A program made the translations under genes and the position numbers. Below are positions 1 to 7,458 of a stretch of DNA of 64,000 nt, piece after piece. Under the pieces are notes generated by a model. The model was not told where the DNA came from and made no database searches. It saw only the letters and a program-made list of their open reading frames with translations. Position 1 is the stretch's first letter; every line of letters begins with the position of its first letter. Source of the stretch: [Empedobacter] haloabium (GTDB lineage Bacteria; Pseudomonadota; Gammaproteobacteria; Burkholderiales; Burkholderiaceae_D); the NCBI GenBank assembly GCA_008011715.2, contig CP136508.1:3162001-3226000 (forward strand), written 5' to 3'.

Positions 1-629
1 CCGACGCCGTCTTCTTCGGTCCGGACACCTACCGCTTCGGCCGTGCGCTGCGGCGCGAGCTGGCGGACCTGCAGGCGGCTGGCCGCCCCGTCCGGCGCGC
101 CGCCGACGTGGGTGCGGGCGCCGGGCCCGGCGCGGTCATTGTCGCCCTGGCCTGTCCGCAGGCCGAGGTGCTGGCCCTGGACATCAACGACAAGGCAATG
201 CGGCTGGCGCGCGTCAACATGGAGCTGGCCGGGCTGGCCAACGTGGACGTGCGCCGCAGCGACCTGCTGAACGACATCGACGGCGAGTTCGACCTGATCG
301 TGTCGAACCCGCCCTACCTGCTCGATCCGTCCGAGCGGGCGTACCGCCATGGCGGCGGCGAGCTGGGCGCCGGGCTGTCGCTCGCCCTGGTCAAACAAGC
401 CGCAACCAGGCTGGCGCCAGGCGGCTCGCTGCTGCTGTACACGGGCGTGGCGATGCGCCACAACCGCGATCCGTTCCTGCAGGCGGTCACGCCGCTGCTG
501 GCCGGGCTGACGTGGACCTACGAGGAAATCGACCCGGACGTATTCGGCGAAGAGCTCGACACGCCGGCCTACCAGGACAGCGACCGCATCGCGGCGGTAT
601 GGCTCAAGGCCACCCGGCCGCAGCACTGA
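1..629 (+). CDS. Class I SAM-dependent methyltransferase, HemK/PrmC-like (5' end missing)
   Basis: The reading frame is open from base 3 at the window edge, so the N-terminus lies outside. The visible 208 residues hold a glycine-rich SAM-binding loop (DVGAGAGPGAV), an acidic residue at the end of the next strand (ALDIND), and an NPPY motif at 306-317. The NPPY motif is typical of N-methyltransferases acting on glutamine, adenine or guanine amino groups, such as HemK/PrmC and RsmC relatives. The protein ends 19 bases before the isoaspartyl peptidase and may share its transcript. The exact substrate cannot be told without the N-terminal half; release-factor or ribosomal-protein methylation are the family options. 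Confidence 0.75.
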   Translation, partial: DAVFFGPDTYRFGRALRRELADLQAAGRPVRRAADVGAGAGPGAVIVALACPQAEVLALDINDKAMRLARVNMELAGLANVDVRRSDLLNDIDGEFDLIVSNPPYLLDPSERAYRHGGGELGAGLSLALVKQAATRLAPGGSLLLYTGVAMRHNRDPFLQAVTPLLAGLTWTYEEIDPDVFGEELDTPAYQDSDRIAAVWLKATRPQH

Positions 630-648
630 ACCCATTTACCGAGCCAAT

Positions 649-1563
649 ATGCAACCGAACCAGACCACCGAGCCGATGGTGCTCGTACACGGCGGCGCCG
701 GCGGCAGCCGCGACCAGGACGACGGCTGCCGGCTGGCGGCCAACGACGGGATGGACCGCCTGCGCGGCGGCGGCACGGCGCTGGACGCCGCCGTCGCGGC
801 GGTCGTCGCCATGGAGGACGACGGCCGCTACAACGCCGGCAGCGGCTCCGTGCTGTGCCTGGACGGCCAGACCGTCGAGATGGACGCCGCCATCATGGAT
901 ACGCAAGGGGCCCTGGGCGCCGTCGCCTGCATCCGGCGCGTGAAGAATCCCGTGCTGGTGGCCCAGGCCGTGGCGCGCACGCCGCACTGGCTGCTGGCCG
1001 GCGAAGGCGCCGAGCGCTTCGCCCGCAGCGCCGGCTTCGCCAGTCACCACGCGATCAGCCAACGCCAGCGCGACAAGCATGAAAAGCTGCTGCGCACGCT
1101 GTCGGGCCACACGCAGGCCACGCCAGGCGTGGCCAACCGCGCCTTCGCGGACCACTGGAACTACGACACCCCGCGCCCGTTCCAGCCGTGCGATACGGTG
1201 GGCGCCGTCGTGCGCGGCGCCGACGGCCACTTCGCCGTGGCCTGCTCCACCGGCGGCTCGGCGCCGTCGCTGCTGGGGCGCGTGGGCGACACGCCCATCA
1301 TCGGCAGCGGCTTCTATGCCGGCGAGCACGGCGCCGTGGCCGTGACCGGCATCGGCGAGCATATCGTCACCAGACTGCTGGCCCACACGGTGTATGCGTG
1401 GATCGCCGGCGGCATGCCGGCGCAGCAGGCCGCCGAACAGGGCGTGGCGCTGTTCCCGGCCGAGATCGACGTCGGCGTGATCGCCGTCGGCCGCCACGAC
1501 GCCGGCAGTGCCAGCAACCGCGAGATGCCGTTCGCACAGGTGCCAGCGCAGGTGGAAAAATGA
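649..1563 (+). CDS. iaaA: Isoaspartyl peptidase / plant-type L-asparaginase (Ntn hydrolase)
   Basis: This 304-residue protein belongs to asparaginase family T2. It starts with the family's HGGAGG segment and carries the autocleavage site CDTVGAVV, in which Thr183 would become the N-terminal nucleophile after self-processing into two subunits. A STGG segment and a GSGFYAG segment follow, as in isoaspartyl dipeptidases. Its stop overlaps the start of cyanophycinase (ATGA), and cyanophycin synthetase comes next. Cyanophycinase releases beta-Asp-Arg dipeptides and family T2 enzymes split isoaspartyl dipeptides, so the likely job is the last step of cyanophycin breakdown to Asp and Arg. The family and motifs are seen; the substrate is inferred from context. 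Confidence 0.88.
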   Translation: MQPNQTTEPMVLVHGGAGGSRDQDDGCRLAANDGMDRLRGGGTALDAAVAAVVAMEDDGRYNAGSGSVLCLDGQTVEMDAAIMDTQGALGAVACIRRVKNPVLVAQAVARTPHWLLAGEGAERFARSAGFASHHAISQRQRDKHEKLLRTLSGHTQATPGVANRAFADHWNYDTPRPFQPCDTVGAVVRGADGHFAVACSTGGSAPSLLGRVGDTPIIGSGFYAGEHGAVAVTGIGEHIVTRLLAHTVYAWIAGGMPAQQAAEQGVALFPAEIDVGVIAVGRHDAGSASNREMPFAQVPAQVEK

Positions 1564-2462
1564 CGGAAGCGATCGACCGCCGCCAGCACGGCCACCTCGT
1601 CATCGTGGGGGGCCACGAGGACCGCGAGAACAACAAGGAAATCCTGTCCCGCTTCGTCGAGCTGTGCGGCGGCGGCAAGGCCACCATCGCCGTCATCACG
1701 GCCGCCAGCAAGGTGCCGGACCTGATGTGGCAGCGCTACGAGGAAGTGTTTACCGAGCTGGGGGCGCGCCAGGTGCTGCGCGTCGACCTGCCCGACCGCG
1801 CCACCGCCAACGATCCCGCGCTGGCCGAGCAGGTGCGCGCGGCGGATGGCATCTTCATGACCGGCGGCGACCAGAAGCGCCTGCTGGCCATGATCGGCGG
1901 CACCTTGATGGACGAGGCGATGCACAGCGCGCTGAAGGAACGCGGCGCCTGCATCGGCGGCACCAGCGCCGGCGCGTCGGCCATGTGCGGCCACATGCTG
2001 GCCGACGGCAAGGCCGACCTGCTGCCGGAAAAAGGCTCGGTCAGCCTGGGCGCCGGCCTGGGCTTCGTGCAGCGCGTCGTCATCGACCAGCACTTCTCGG
2101 AGCGGCACCGGCTGGCGCGCCTGCTGACGATCGTGGCGCAGAACCCCTATTTGCTGGGCATCGGCATCGACGAGGACACAGCCCTGGTCGTCGAGCGCGG
2201 CGTCGGCATCGAGGTGATCGGCGCCGGCAGCGTGACCGTCGTGGACGGCCGCATGATGATTTCCAACGTGGCCGACATTCCGGCCGGCGGCACGCCGCAG
2301 CTGATCGACGTGCGACTGCACCTGCTGCCCGCCGGCAGCAGCTTCGCCCTGCCGGAAGAGATCGACCACCCGCACCAGCTGCCCCCTGGCGCGACCCGCA
2401 ACACCCCGGATGCGCTGACGGACTTCGTGCGCAATGTCACCAAGAGGAATCCCGTATCATGA
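1560..2462 (+). CDS. cphB: Cyanophycinase
   Basis: A 300-residue serine exopeptidase of family S51 that cuts cyanophycin (multi-L-arginyl-poly-L-aspartate) into beta-Asp-Arg dipeptides. The nucleophile elbow GGTSAGAS places the catalytic serine at residue 136. Other family segments are the N-terminal VIVGGHED, the FMTGGDQKRL strand and the DQHFSERHRL region. The length matches bacterial CphB. The ATG overlaps the upstream stop, and the gene's own stop overlaps the cphA start (ATGA at both junctions), so the three genes look translationally coupled. No signal peptide is visible, so the enzyme should act on intracellular granules. Confidence 0.93.
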   Translation: MTEAIDRRQHGHLVIVGGHEDRENNKEILSRFVELCGGGKATIAVITAASKVPDLMWQRYEEVFTELGARQVLRVDLPDRATANDPALAEQVRAADGIFMTGGDQKRLLAMIGGTLMDEAMHSALKERGACIGGTSAGASAMCGHMLADGKADLLPEKGSVSLGAGLGFVQRVVIDQHFSERHRLARLLTIVAQNPYLLGIGIDEDTALVVERGVGIEVIGAGSVTVVDGRMMISNVADIPAGGTPQLIDVRLHLLPAGSSFALPEEIDHPHQLPPGATRNTPDALTDFVRNVTKRNPVS

Positions 2463-5104
2463 AGATCATCGAACAGCGCCTGCTGCGCGGCCCCAATCTC
2501 TACGCCGCCAGGCCCTGCCTGCTGACGGTGCTGGACCTCGGGGACCTGTACGAAGTGTCGTCGAAGGACCTGGACGGCTTTACCGAGCGCCTGCTGGCCG
2601 CCCTGCCCAGCCTGATGGCGCACCGCTGCTCGCCCGGCCACTACGGCGGCTTCGTCGAGCGCCTGCGCGACGGCACCTACATGGGCCACATCGTCGAACA
2701 CGTGACCCTGGAGCTGCAATGCCTGGCCGGTACGCCGGCCGGTTTCGGCCGCACCCGCCGCGTGCGCGGCCAGCCGGGCCGCTACCGCGTGGTGTGCGCC
2801 TACAAGGACGAGCACGTGGTGGCCGAGGCGTTCGACCTGGCGCTCGCCCTGGTCGAGGCGCTGGCGCGCGGCGGCAGCTACGACATGACCGGACCGCTGG
2901 CGGCGCTGAAGCGCACCGCCGAGCGCCATGCCGTGGGCACCAGCACGGCCGCCGTGCTGAAGGCCGCGCGGCGTCGGCGCATCCCGTACTTCCGCGTGAC
3001 CGAGCACGCCAACCTGTTCCAGCTGGGCTGGGGCAGCCGCCAGAAACGCCTGCAGGCCACGATGACGGGCGACGCCAGCAATATCGCCTGCCGCATCGCC
3101 AGCGACAAGCAGCTCACCAAGGCGCTGCTGAAGGAGGCCGGCGTGCCGGTACCGGACGGCACCGTGGTCACGACGGCGGAGGACGCCCAGCGCGCCGCGC
3201 GCCGGCTGCGCGGCCCCGTCACCATCAAGCCGCTGGACGCCAACCAGGGCAAGGGCGTGACGACGCGCTGCACCACGCCGGACGAGGTGGCGCAGGCGTT
3301 CGAGGCCGCGCGCAAGCACGCCCGCAGCATCATCGTCGAGCGCCATATCGAAGGCCAGGACTACCGCGTGCTGGTGACCGGCGACCGGGTCGCCGCGGCG
3401 TCGTTGCGCCGGCCGCCGACCGTGATCGGCGACGGCCGGCGCAGCGTGCGCGAACTGGTCGGCATCGAGAACCAGAATCCGGCACGCGGCAAGGGTCATG
3501 CCAACGTGATGACGCAGATCGCACTGGACGAGCATGCGGCGACCGAACTGCGCAAGCAAGGTTATGACTTCGACAGCGTGCCGCCGGTCGGCGTGCCCGT
3601 CACCTTGCGCGGCAACGCCAACCTGTCCACCGGCGGCACCGCCGAGGACGTGACGGACCTGCTGCCCGAAGAAACGCGCGATACCTGCGTGCGCGCGGCA
3701 CGCAAGATCGGCCTGGACGTGGCCGGCATCGACCTGGTCTGTCGCGACATCGCCCGTCCGCTGGACAGCCAGGGCGGCGCCATCATCGAAGTCAACGCGG
3801 CGCCCGGCATCCGCATGCACCAGTACCCGGCCAGCGGCACGCCGCGCGATGCCGGCGACGCCATCATCGACGCGATGTACGGCGACCGCGACGGCCGCAT
3901 CCCGGTCATCGCCATCACCGGCACCAACGGCAAGACCACCACGACCCTGATGGCCGGCCATTGCGTGCGCGAGGCGGGCTTCCGCACCGGCGTAACCACC
4001 ACCGAAGGCATCTACCTGGACGGCAAGCGCATCGTCAAGGGCGACTGCAGCGGCTACTGGTCGGCGCGCACCGTGCTGACCTCGCCGGACGTCGATTTCG
4101 CCGTGCTGGAAACGGCGCGCGGCGGCATCCTGAAACGCGGTCTCGCGTTCGACCGCTGCGACGTGGCCGTGGTGCTCAACATCAGCGCCGACCACCTCGG
4201 CCTGGACGGCGTCAACACGCTGGAAGACCTGGCGCGCGTCAAGGGCGTGGTGGCCAACTCGGCGGCGCGCAGCGTGGTGCTGAACGCCGAGGACCGCCAC
4301 TGCGTGCGCATGGCCGCGCGCCTGCGCGAGCAGGTCGAGGTGCTGTACTTCGCGCTTGATCCGGACAATCCCGTGCTGCTGCGCCACCTGGACGCCGGCG
4401 GCCGCGCCGCCTATCTGCAGGACGGCACGCTGGTGCTGGCGGACGGCAACCGCCACCAGGCGCTCTTGAAGGCGCAGGACATGCCCTCGACCCTGAACGG
4501 CCATGCGCGCTACAACATCGCCAACGGGCTGGCCGCCGCCGCCGCGCTGATGGCCTCCGGCTTCTCCAACGACGAGATCGCGCGCGGCCTGGCCAGCTTC
4601 GTCTCGGACGGGCGCAGCAATCCGCTGCGCAGCAACCTGTTCGACGTGCAGGGGGTCACCGTCGTCGTCGACTACGCGCACAACCCGGCCGCGTACACGG
4701 CCCTGGCGCAGATGGCGCACGGCATCAGCCGCGGCCGTGTGATCGGCGTCGTCACGGCGCCGGGCGACCGGCGCGACGAGGACCTGCAGGCGGTCGGCCG
4801 CACCTGCGCGCTGGGGTTCGACGAGATCGTCATCTACGAATCGCAGAACCGCGGCCGGGCCGAGGGCGCCGCGGCCCAGCTGATGCTGGACGGCGCGTTC
4901 GCCAGCGGTGCCCAGCGCGACCTGGTGCACAGCCGGCTGAACGGGCGCGAAGCGCTGCGGCATGGCCTGTCGCTGTGCGTGCCGGGCGACGTGCTGATCT
5001 TCGCCTGCGGCTCGTCGCTGCAGGAGGTGGTGGAAGCGCTGCGCGAGACCGATCCGGTCAGCGCGCGGCGGATCGCGGAGCAGGCGGCGTTGTTGCCGGC
5101 GTGA
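2459..5104 (+). CDS. cphA: Cyanophycin synthetase
   Basis: An 881-residue, two-ligase enzyme that extends a poly-Asp backbone and adds Arg to each side chain, using ATP. The N-terminal domain includes GPNLYA and an HIVEHVTLELQ segment. The ATP-grasp domain spans roughly residues 210-480 (VTIKPLDANQGKGV near 253). A Mur-ligase-type domain follows, with P-loop ITGTNGKTTTT at 486-496, ADHLGLDG, and DYAHNP further on. The length fits CphA1. It is last in the iaaA-cphB-cphA set and overlaps cphB by four bases. Carrying the two degrading enzymes and the synthetase on one message implies that net direction is set by enzyme activity rather than separate transcription. Confidence 0.95.
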   Translation: MKIIEQRLLRGPNLYAARPCLLTVLDLGDLYEVSSKDLDGFTERLLAALPSLMAHRCSPGHYGGFVERLRDGTYMGHIVEHVTLELQCLAGTPAGFGRTRRVRGQPGRYRVVCAYKDEHVVAEAFDLALALVEALARGGSYDMTGPLAALKRTAERHAVGTSTAAVLKAARRRRIPYFRVTEHANLFQLGWGSRQKRLQATMTGDASNIACRIASDKQLTKALLKEAGVPVPDGTVVTTAEDAQRAARRLRGPVTIKPLDANQGKGVTTRCTTPDEVAQAFEAARKHARSIIVERHIEGQDYRVLVTGDRVAAASLRRPPTVIGDGRRSVRELVGIENQNPARGKGHANVMTQIALDEHAATELRKQGYDFDSVPPVGVPVTLRGNANLSTGGTAEDVTDLLPEETRDTCVRAARKIGLDVAGIDLVCRDIARPLDSQGGAIIEVNAAPGIRMHQYPASGTPRDAGDAIIDAMYGDRDGRIPVIAITGTNGKTTTTLMAGHCVREAGFRTGVTTTEGIYLDGKRIVKGDCSGYWSARTVLTSPDVDFAVLETARGGILKRGLAFDRCDVAVVLNISADHLGLDGVNTLEDLARVKGVVANSAARSVVLNAEDRHCVRMAARLREQVEVLYFALDPDNPVLLRHLDAGGRAAYLQDGTLVLADGNRHQALLKAQDMPSTLNGHARYNIANGLAAAAALMASGFSNDEIARGLASFVSDGRSNPLRSNLFDVQGVTVVVDYAHNPAAYTALAQMAHGISRGRVIGVVTAPGDRRDEDLQAVGRTCALGFDEIVIYESQNRGRAEGAAAQLMLDGAFASGAQRDLVHSRLNGREALRHGLSLCVPGDVLIFACGSSLQEVVEALRETDPVSARRIAEQAALLPA

Positions 5105-5120
5105 GCAACGTCTCGAGGCT

Positions 5121-5284
5121 GGGGTCTGTCCCTGCAAAGGACTGACCCCGAAGTTTGCAAGTAATAGCGTTGCTCCGGCAGAACTTCGGGGTCATGGTGT
5201 CGGCTTGCAAGCCGACACCGCTGCGCAGGCAAGGAGCGGTGCTCCTTGAAGCCCCTGCTGCGCTCCCCTACGGGGACAGACCCC
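5121..5284. repeat. Composite REP-like inverted-repeat element
   Basis: The space between cphA and the AraC gene is filled by nested inverted repeats. The outer pair is GGGGTCTGTCC (5121-5131) against GGGGACAGACCCC (5272-5284). The inner pair is GACCCCGAAGTT (5144-5155) against AACTTCGGGGTC (5182-5193). Between them and the right end lie a perfect 24-base palindrome (5196-5219, beginning GGTGTCGGCTTG) and a small hairpin AAGGAGC-GGT-GCTCCTT (5231-5247). A second copy of the same outer and inner pairs sits at 21050-21160, so this is a dispersed family. It lies between convergent genes and could also end transcription. Confidence 0.75.
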
Positions 5285-5286
5285 AA

Positions 5287-6291
5287 CTACCAGCCAGCCC
5301 GCAACAAGCCCGGCGCCTGCCCCGTCCAACGCTTGAACGAGCGCCGGAAGTTGGCGCTGTCGTGGAAGCCCAGGTATTGCGCGACCGCCTCGTTGCCGGC
5401 CCGCCGTGCATGGAACAGCCAGAGCGCGACATGGGTCCGCACCTGGTCCAGCTCGGCCTGGAAGTGCGTGCCATGGCGCTGCAACTGGCGCTTCAACGTG
5501 GCCGGACTGACGCCGAACGCCGCCGCCGTGCCCTCCAGGGTCGGTCCGACCCGGACGTGCTCCAGCAGGTAATCGTACAGCACGGCCAGCAGGCCGGCCG
5601 GCGGCATGCCTTCCAGTTCCGCTGCCTGCAGTGCCCGCGCCGCGGCCAGCGCATTGCCACGCGGCCAGGGCTCGTCCAGCCAGCAGGCGTCGATCAGCAT
5701 CGCATCCATGTGACAGCCGAAGCGCAGCGCGCCGCCCAGGTGCACCTCGTGCTGTTCGACGTGGCGCGGTGCCGCGCGGTTGAACGTGAAGCGCCACGGC
5801 AGCCGCGTGCCGCCCAGCCAGCGGCACAGCGCGACCACGGCCGTCATGTGCATTTCCACCAGGGCGGGACGCAGCGCGGGCGCGCCGAAGCTGTCCGTCC
5901 ACACCAGGGCCGCGCCGGCTTGCTCGCCCTCCCACAACTGCAGGCGCGGCCGCAGCAGCGGCGTCAGGCGCGCATGGCCGGCGCAGATCGTTGCCAGCGC
6001 ATGGCGCAGGCTCGGCGCCTGCAGCAGCGCGTGACTGAGGGCGCCGTCGTGCCCCGGCAGCAGCTGCTGGCCCAGCATGAAGCTGGTGTCCGGACTGTCC
6101 AGTGCCTTCAGCGTGTTCGCCAGCAGGCGCAAGTACTGCTCGGGCGCCAGCAGCGGCGCCGCCGGCGCCAGGCCGGTGCCGCGCAGCAGCGCGGCATCCG
6201 TCGCCTCGCGGCTGCGCGCATAGTCCAGCACCTGCGCTGGTTGCAGTGGCGCGGGGATGCAGGCGTCGCCAGCCAGGCGATAGGCGATCAT
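5287..6291 (-). CDS. AraC family transcriptional regulator
   Basis: A 334-residue protein with a C-terminal AraC/XylS double helix-turn-helix (FGVSPATLKRQLQRHGTHF, then AVAQYLGFHDSANFRRSFKRW) and an N-terminal region resembling the arabinose-binding-type domain of the OruR/ArgR group of AraC proteins. The start chosen is the ATG at 6291. It overlaps the stop of the upstream GGDEF-like gene (ATGA), which suggests co-expression. The frame stays open further upstream, but that stretch is shadow of the GGDEF gene. The ligand and targets are unknown. Confidence 0.87.
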   Translation of the reverse strand: MIAYRLAGDACIPAPLQPAQVLDYARSREATDAALLRGTGLAPAAPLLAPEQYLRLLANTLKALDSPDTSFMLGQQLLPGHDGALSHALLQAPSLRHALATICAGHARLTPLLRPRLQLWEGEQAGAALVWTDSFGAPALRPALVEMHMTAVVALCRWLGGTRLPWRFTFNRAAPRHVEQHEVHLGGALRFGCHMDAMLIDACWLDEPWPRGNALAAARALQAAELEGMPPAGLLAVLYDYLLEHVRVGPTLEGTAAAFGVSPATLKRQLQRHGTHFQAELDQVRTHVALWLFHARRAGNEAVAQYLGFHDSANFRRSFKRWTGQAPGLLRAGW

Positions 6292-7196
6292 GCCGGCGCC
6301 GTCGCGTCCACCCGCCGTGCCAGGCCGGCCAGCACGGCCTCGACGCCGTCGCCGTTCGCGCCGCAGGCCTCGCGCGTATCGGCGCAGCCGAAGCGCAAGG
6401 TCAGCGCCACGCGCTCGCGGCCGGCATGGTGGCGCATCCGTTCCACCATCGCGCACAGGTGCAGCGCCACCTCGCGCGCGGCGGCGGCATCCAGGCCCGG
6501 CATCAGCAGCGCGAAGCGGTCGCCCGCGTAACGGCACAGCAGGTCGTCGTTGCGCAGGTTCAGCAGCAGCATATGGCTGACGGCCTGCAGCACGCGATCG
6601 CCTTCGGCGCGGCCATGCAGCCGGTTGATGGCGTGGAAGCCGTCCAGGTCGAGCAGCACCAGGGCGCAGCTGCCGTCCGGGTGCAGCGCCCGCTCGCGCC
6701 GCAGCTGCTCACGCAGGTAGCTGGCGTCGGCCAGCTGCGTCAAGCGGTCGAAGGCGCGGTGCTCGCGGAACAAGCGTTCGCGCTTGTGCAGGTGCTCGGT
6801 CAGGCGCACCTGCTCCTGGCGCCAGTAGAACAGTCCGGCCGTCAGCACCGCCATCCCGGCCGGCACCAGCGCTTCCAGGCAGTTGTCCCACCACGCCGCC
6901 TTGTCGATACGCCAGAATTCGTCCAGGCAGTCGGCCCAGGAGCCCAGCATGATGGCGGCCAGGCCGCCGGCCAGCAGGCGCGTCACGCGTCCGCCCGGGC
7001 GGCTGCCCAGCACGATCAGGAACCAGACCAGCGCCATCAGCGCCGTGCCGCCCTCGCCGGCGATGTCCATCGGCCGCCACGCGGTCGCCGGCTTGGCGAC
7101 GCCGAGCGCGGCATAAAGGAACGGGAACGCCAGCAGCGCGGCGCTGGCGGCAAACAGGGCATTGCGGTGCGGGTGCGGCATGGCGGTCGTCGACAT
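6288..7196 (-). CDS. Membrane protein with degenerate GGDEF domain
   Basis: A 302-residue protein with about four transmembrane helices in its first 130 residues, a linker, and a C-terminal diguanylate-cyclase fold (LTQLADASYLREQLRRE, LVLLDLDGFHAINRLHG). The active-site signature is changed from GGDEF to AGDRF (RYAGDRFALL), so cyclase activity is unlikely. It may bind c-di-GMP or GTP, or act through protein contact. The start at 7196 was chosen because residues encoded further upstream look unlike a membrane protein start; an ATG at 7181 is also possible. It overlaps the downstream AraC gene by four bases. Confidence 0.75.
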   Translation of the reverse strand: MSTTAMPHPHRNALFAASAALLAFPFLYAALGVAKPATAWRPMDIAGEGGTALMALVWFLIVLGSRPGGRVTRLLAGGLAAIMLGSWADCLDEFWRIDKAAWWDNCLEALVPAGMAVLTAGLFYWRQEQVRLTEHLHKRERLFREHRAFDRLTQLADASYLREQLRRERALHPDGSCALVLLDLDGFHAINRLHGRAEGDRVLQAVSHMLLLNLRNDDLLCRYAGDRFALLMPGLDAAAAREVALHLCAMVERMRHHAGRERVALTLRFGCADTREACGANGDGVEAVLAGLARRVDATAPA

Positions 7197-7395
7197 CGAA
7201 ACGGCACAGCCTAGCGCGCGACCGTGACGCCTTGATGACAGCGCGCGGGGGTGCGAACGGCTCACGTGAGGTGCCCCAAGGCCGCCCGCACCATCGCGCG
7301 CGCACCGCCCGCATGGGACCGGACCCGGGTCATTTCAGCTCAGAAGTGCGCCACAGTGCGCCAATATGGCGCCGTTCGGCCCGGATCGGCGCGAC

Positions 7396-7429
7396 CTGTC
7401 ACGCAACGGTCATACAGCGTGCCTAGAAT
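7396..7429 (+). promoter_or_regulatory. Pho box with -10 element upstream of the phytate operon
   Basis: Two seven-base half sites, CTGTCAC (7396-7402) and CGGTCAT (7407-7413), are separated by four bases. Each matches the PhoB consensus half site CTGTCAT at six of seven positions. A -10 hexamer TAGAAT (7424-7429) begins ten bases after the box, as expected when the Pho box replaces the -35. The receptor ATG lies 30 bases downstream. This predicts PhoB activation of the receptor-phytase pair under phosphate starvation. Confidence 0.72.
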
Positions 7430-7458
7430 CCGCCGCACTTCAACCACCTGCCAAGACC

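Noticed and set aside
2147..5137. 996-codon open frame on the minus strand opposite cphA
   Set aside because: High-GC shadow: composition is Arg/Ala/His-rich without domains, and the plus strand encodes a complete cyanophycin synthetase.
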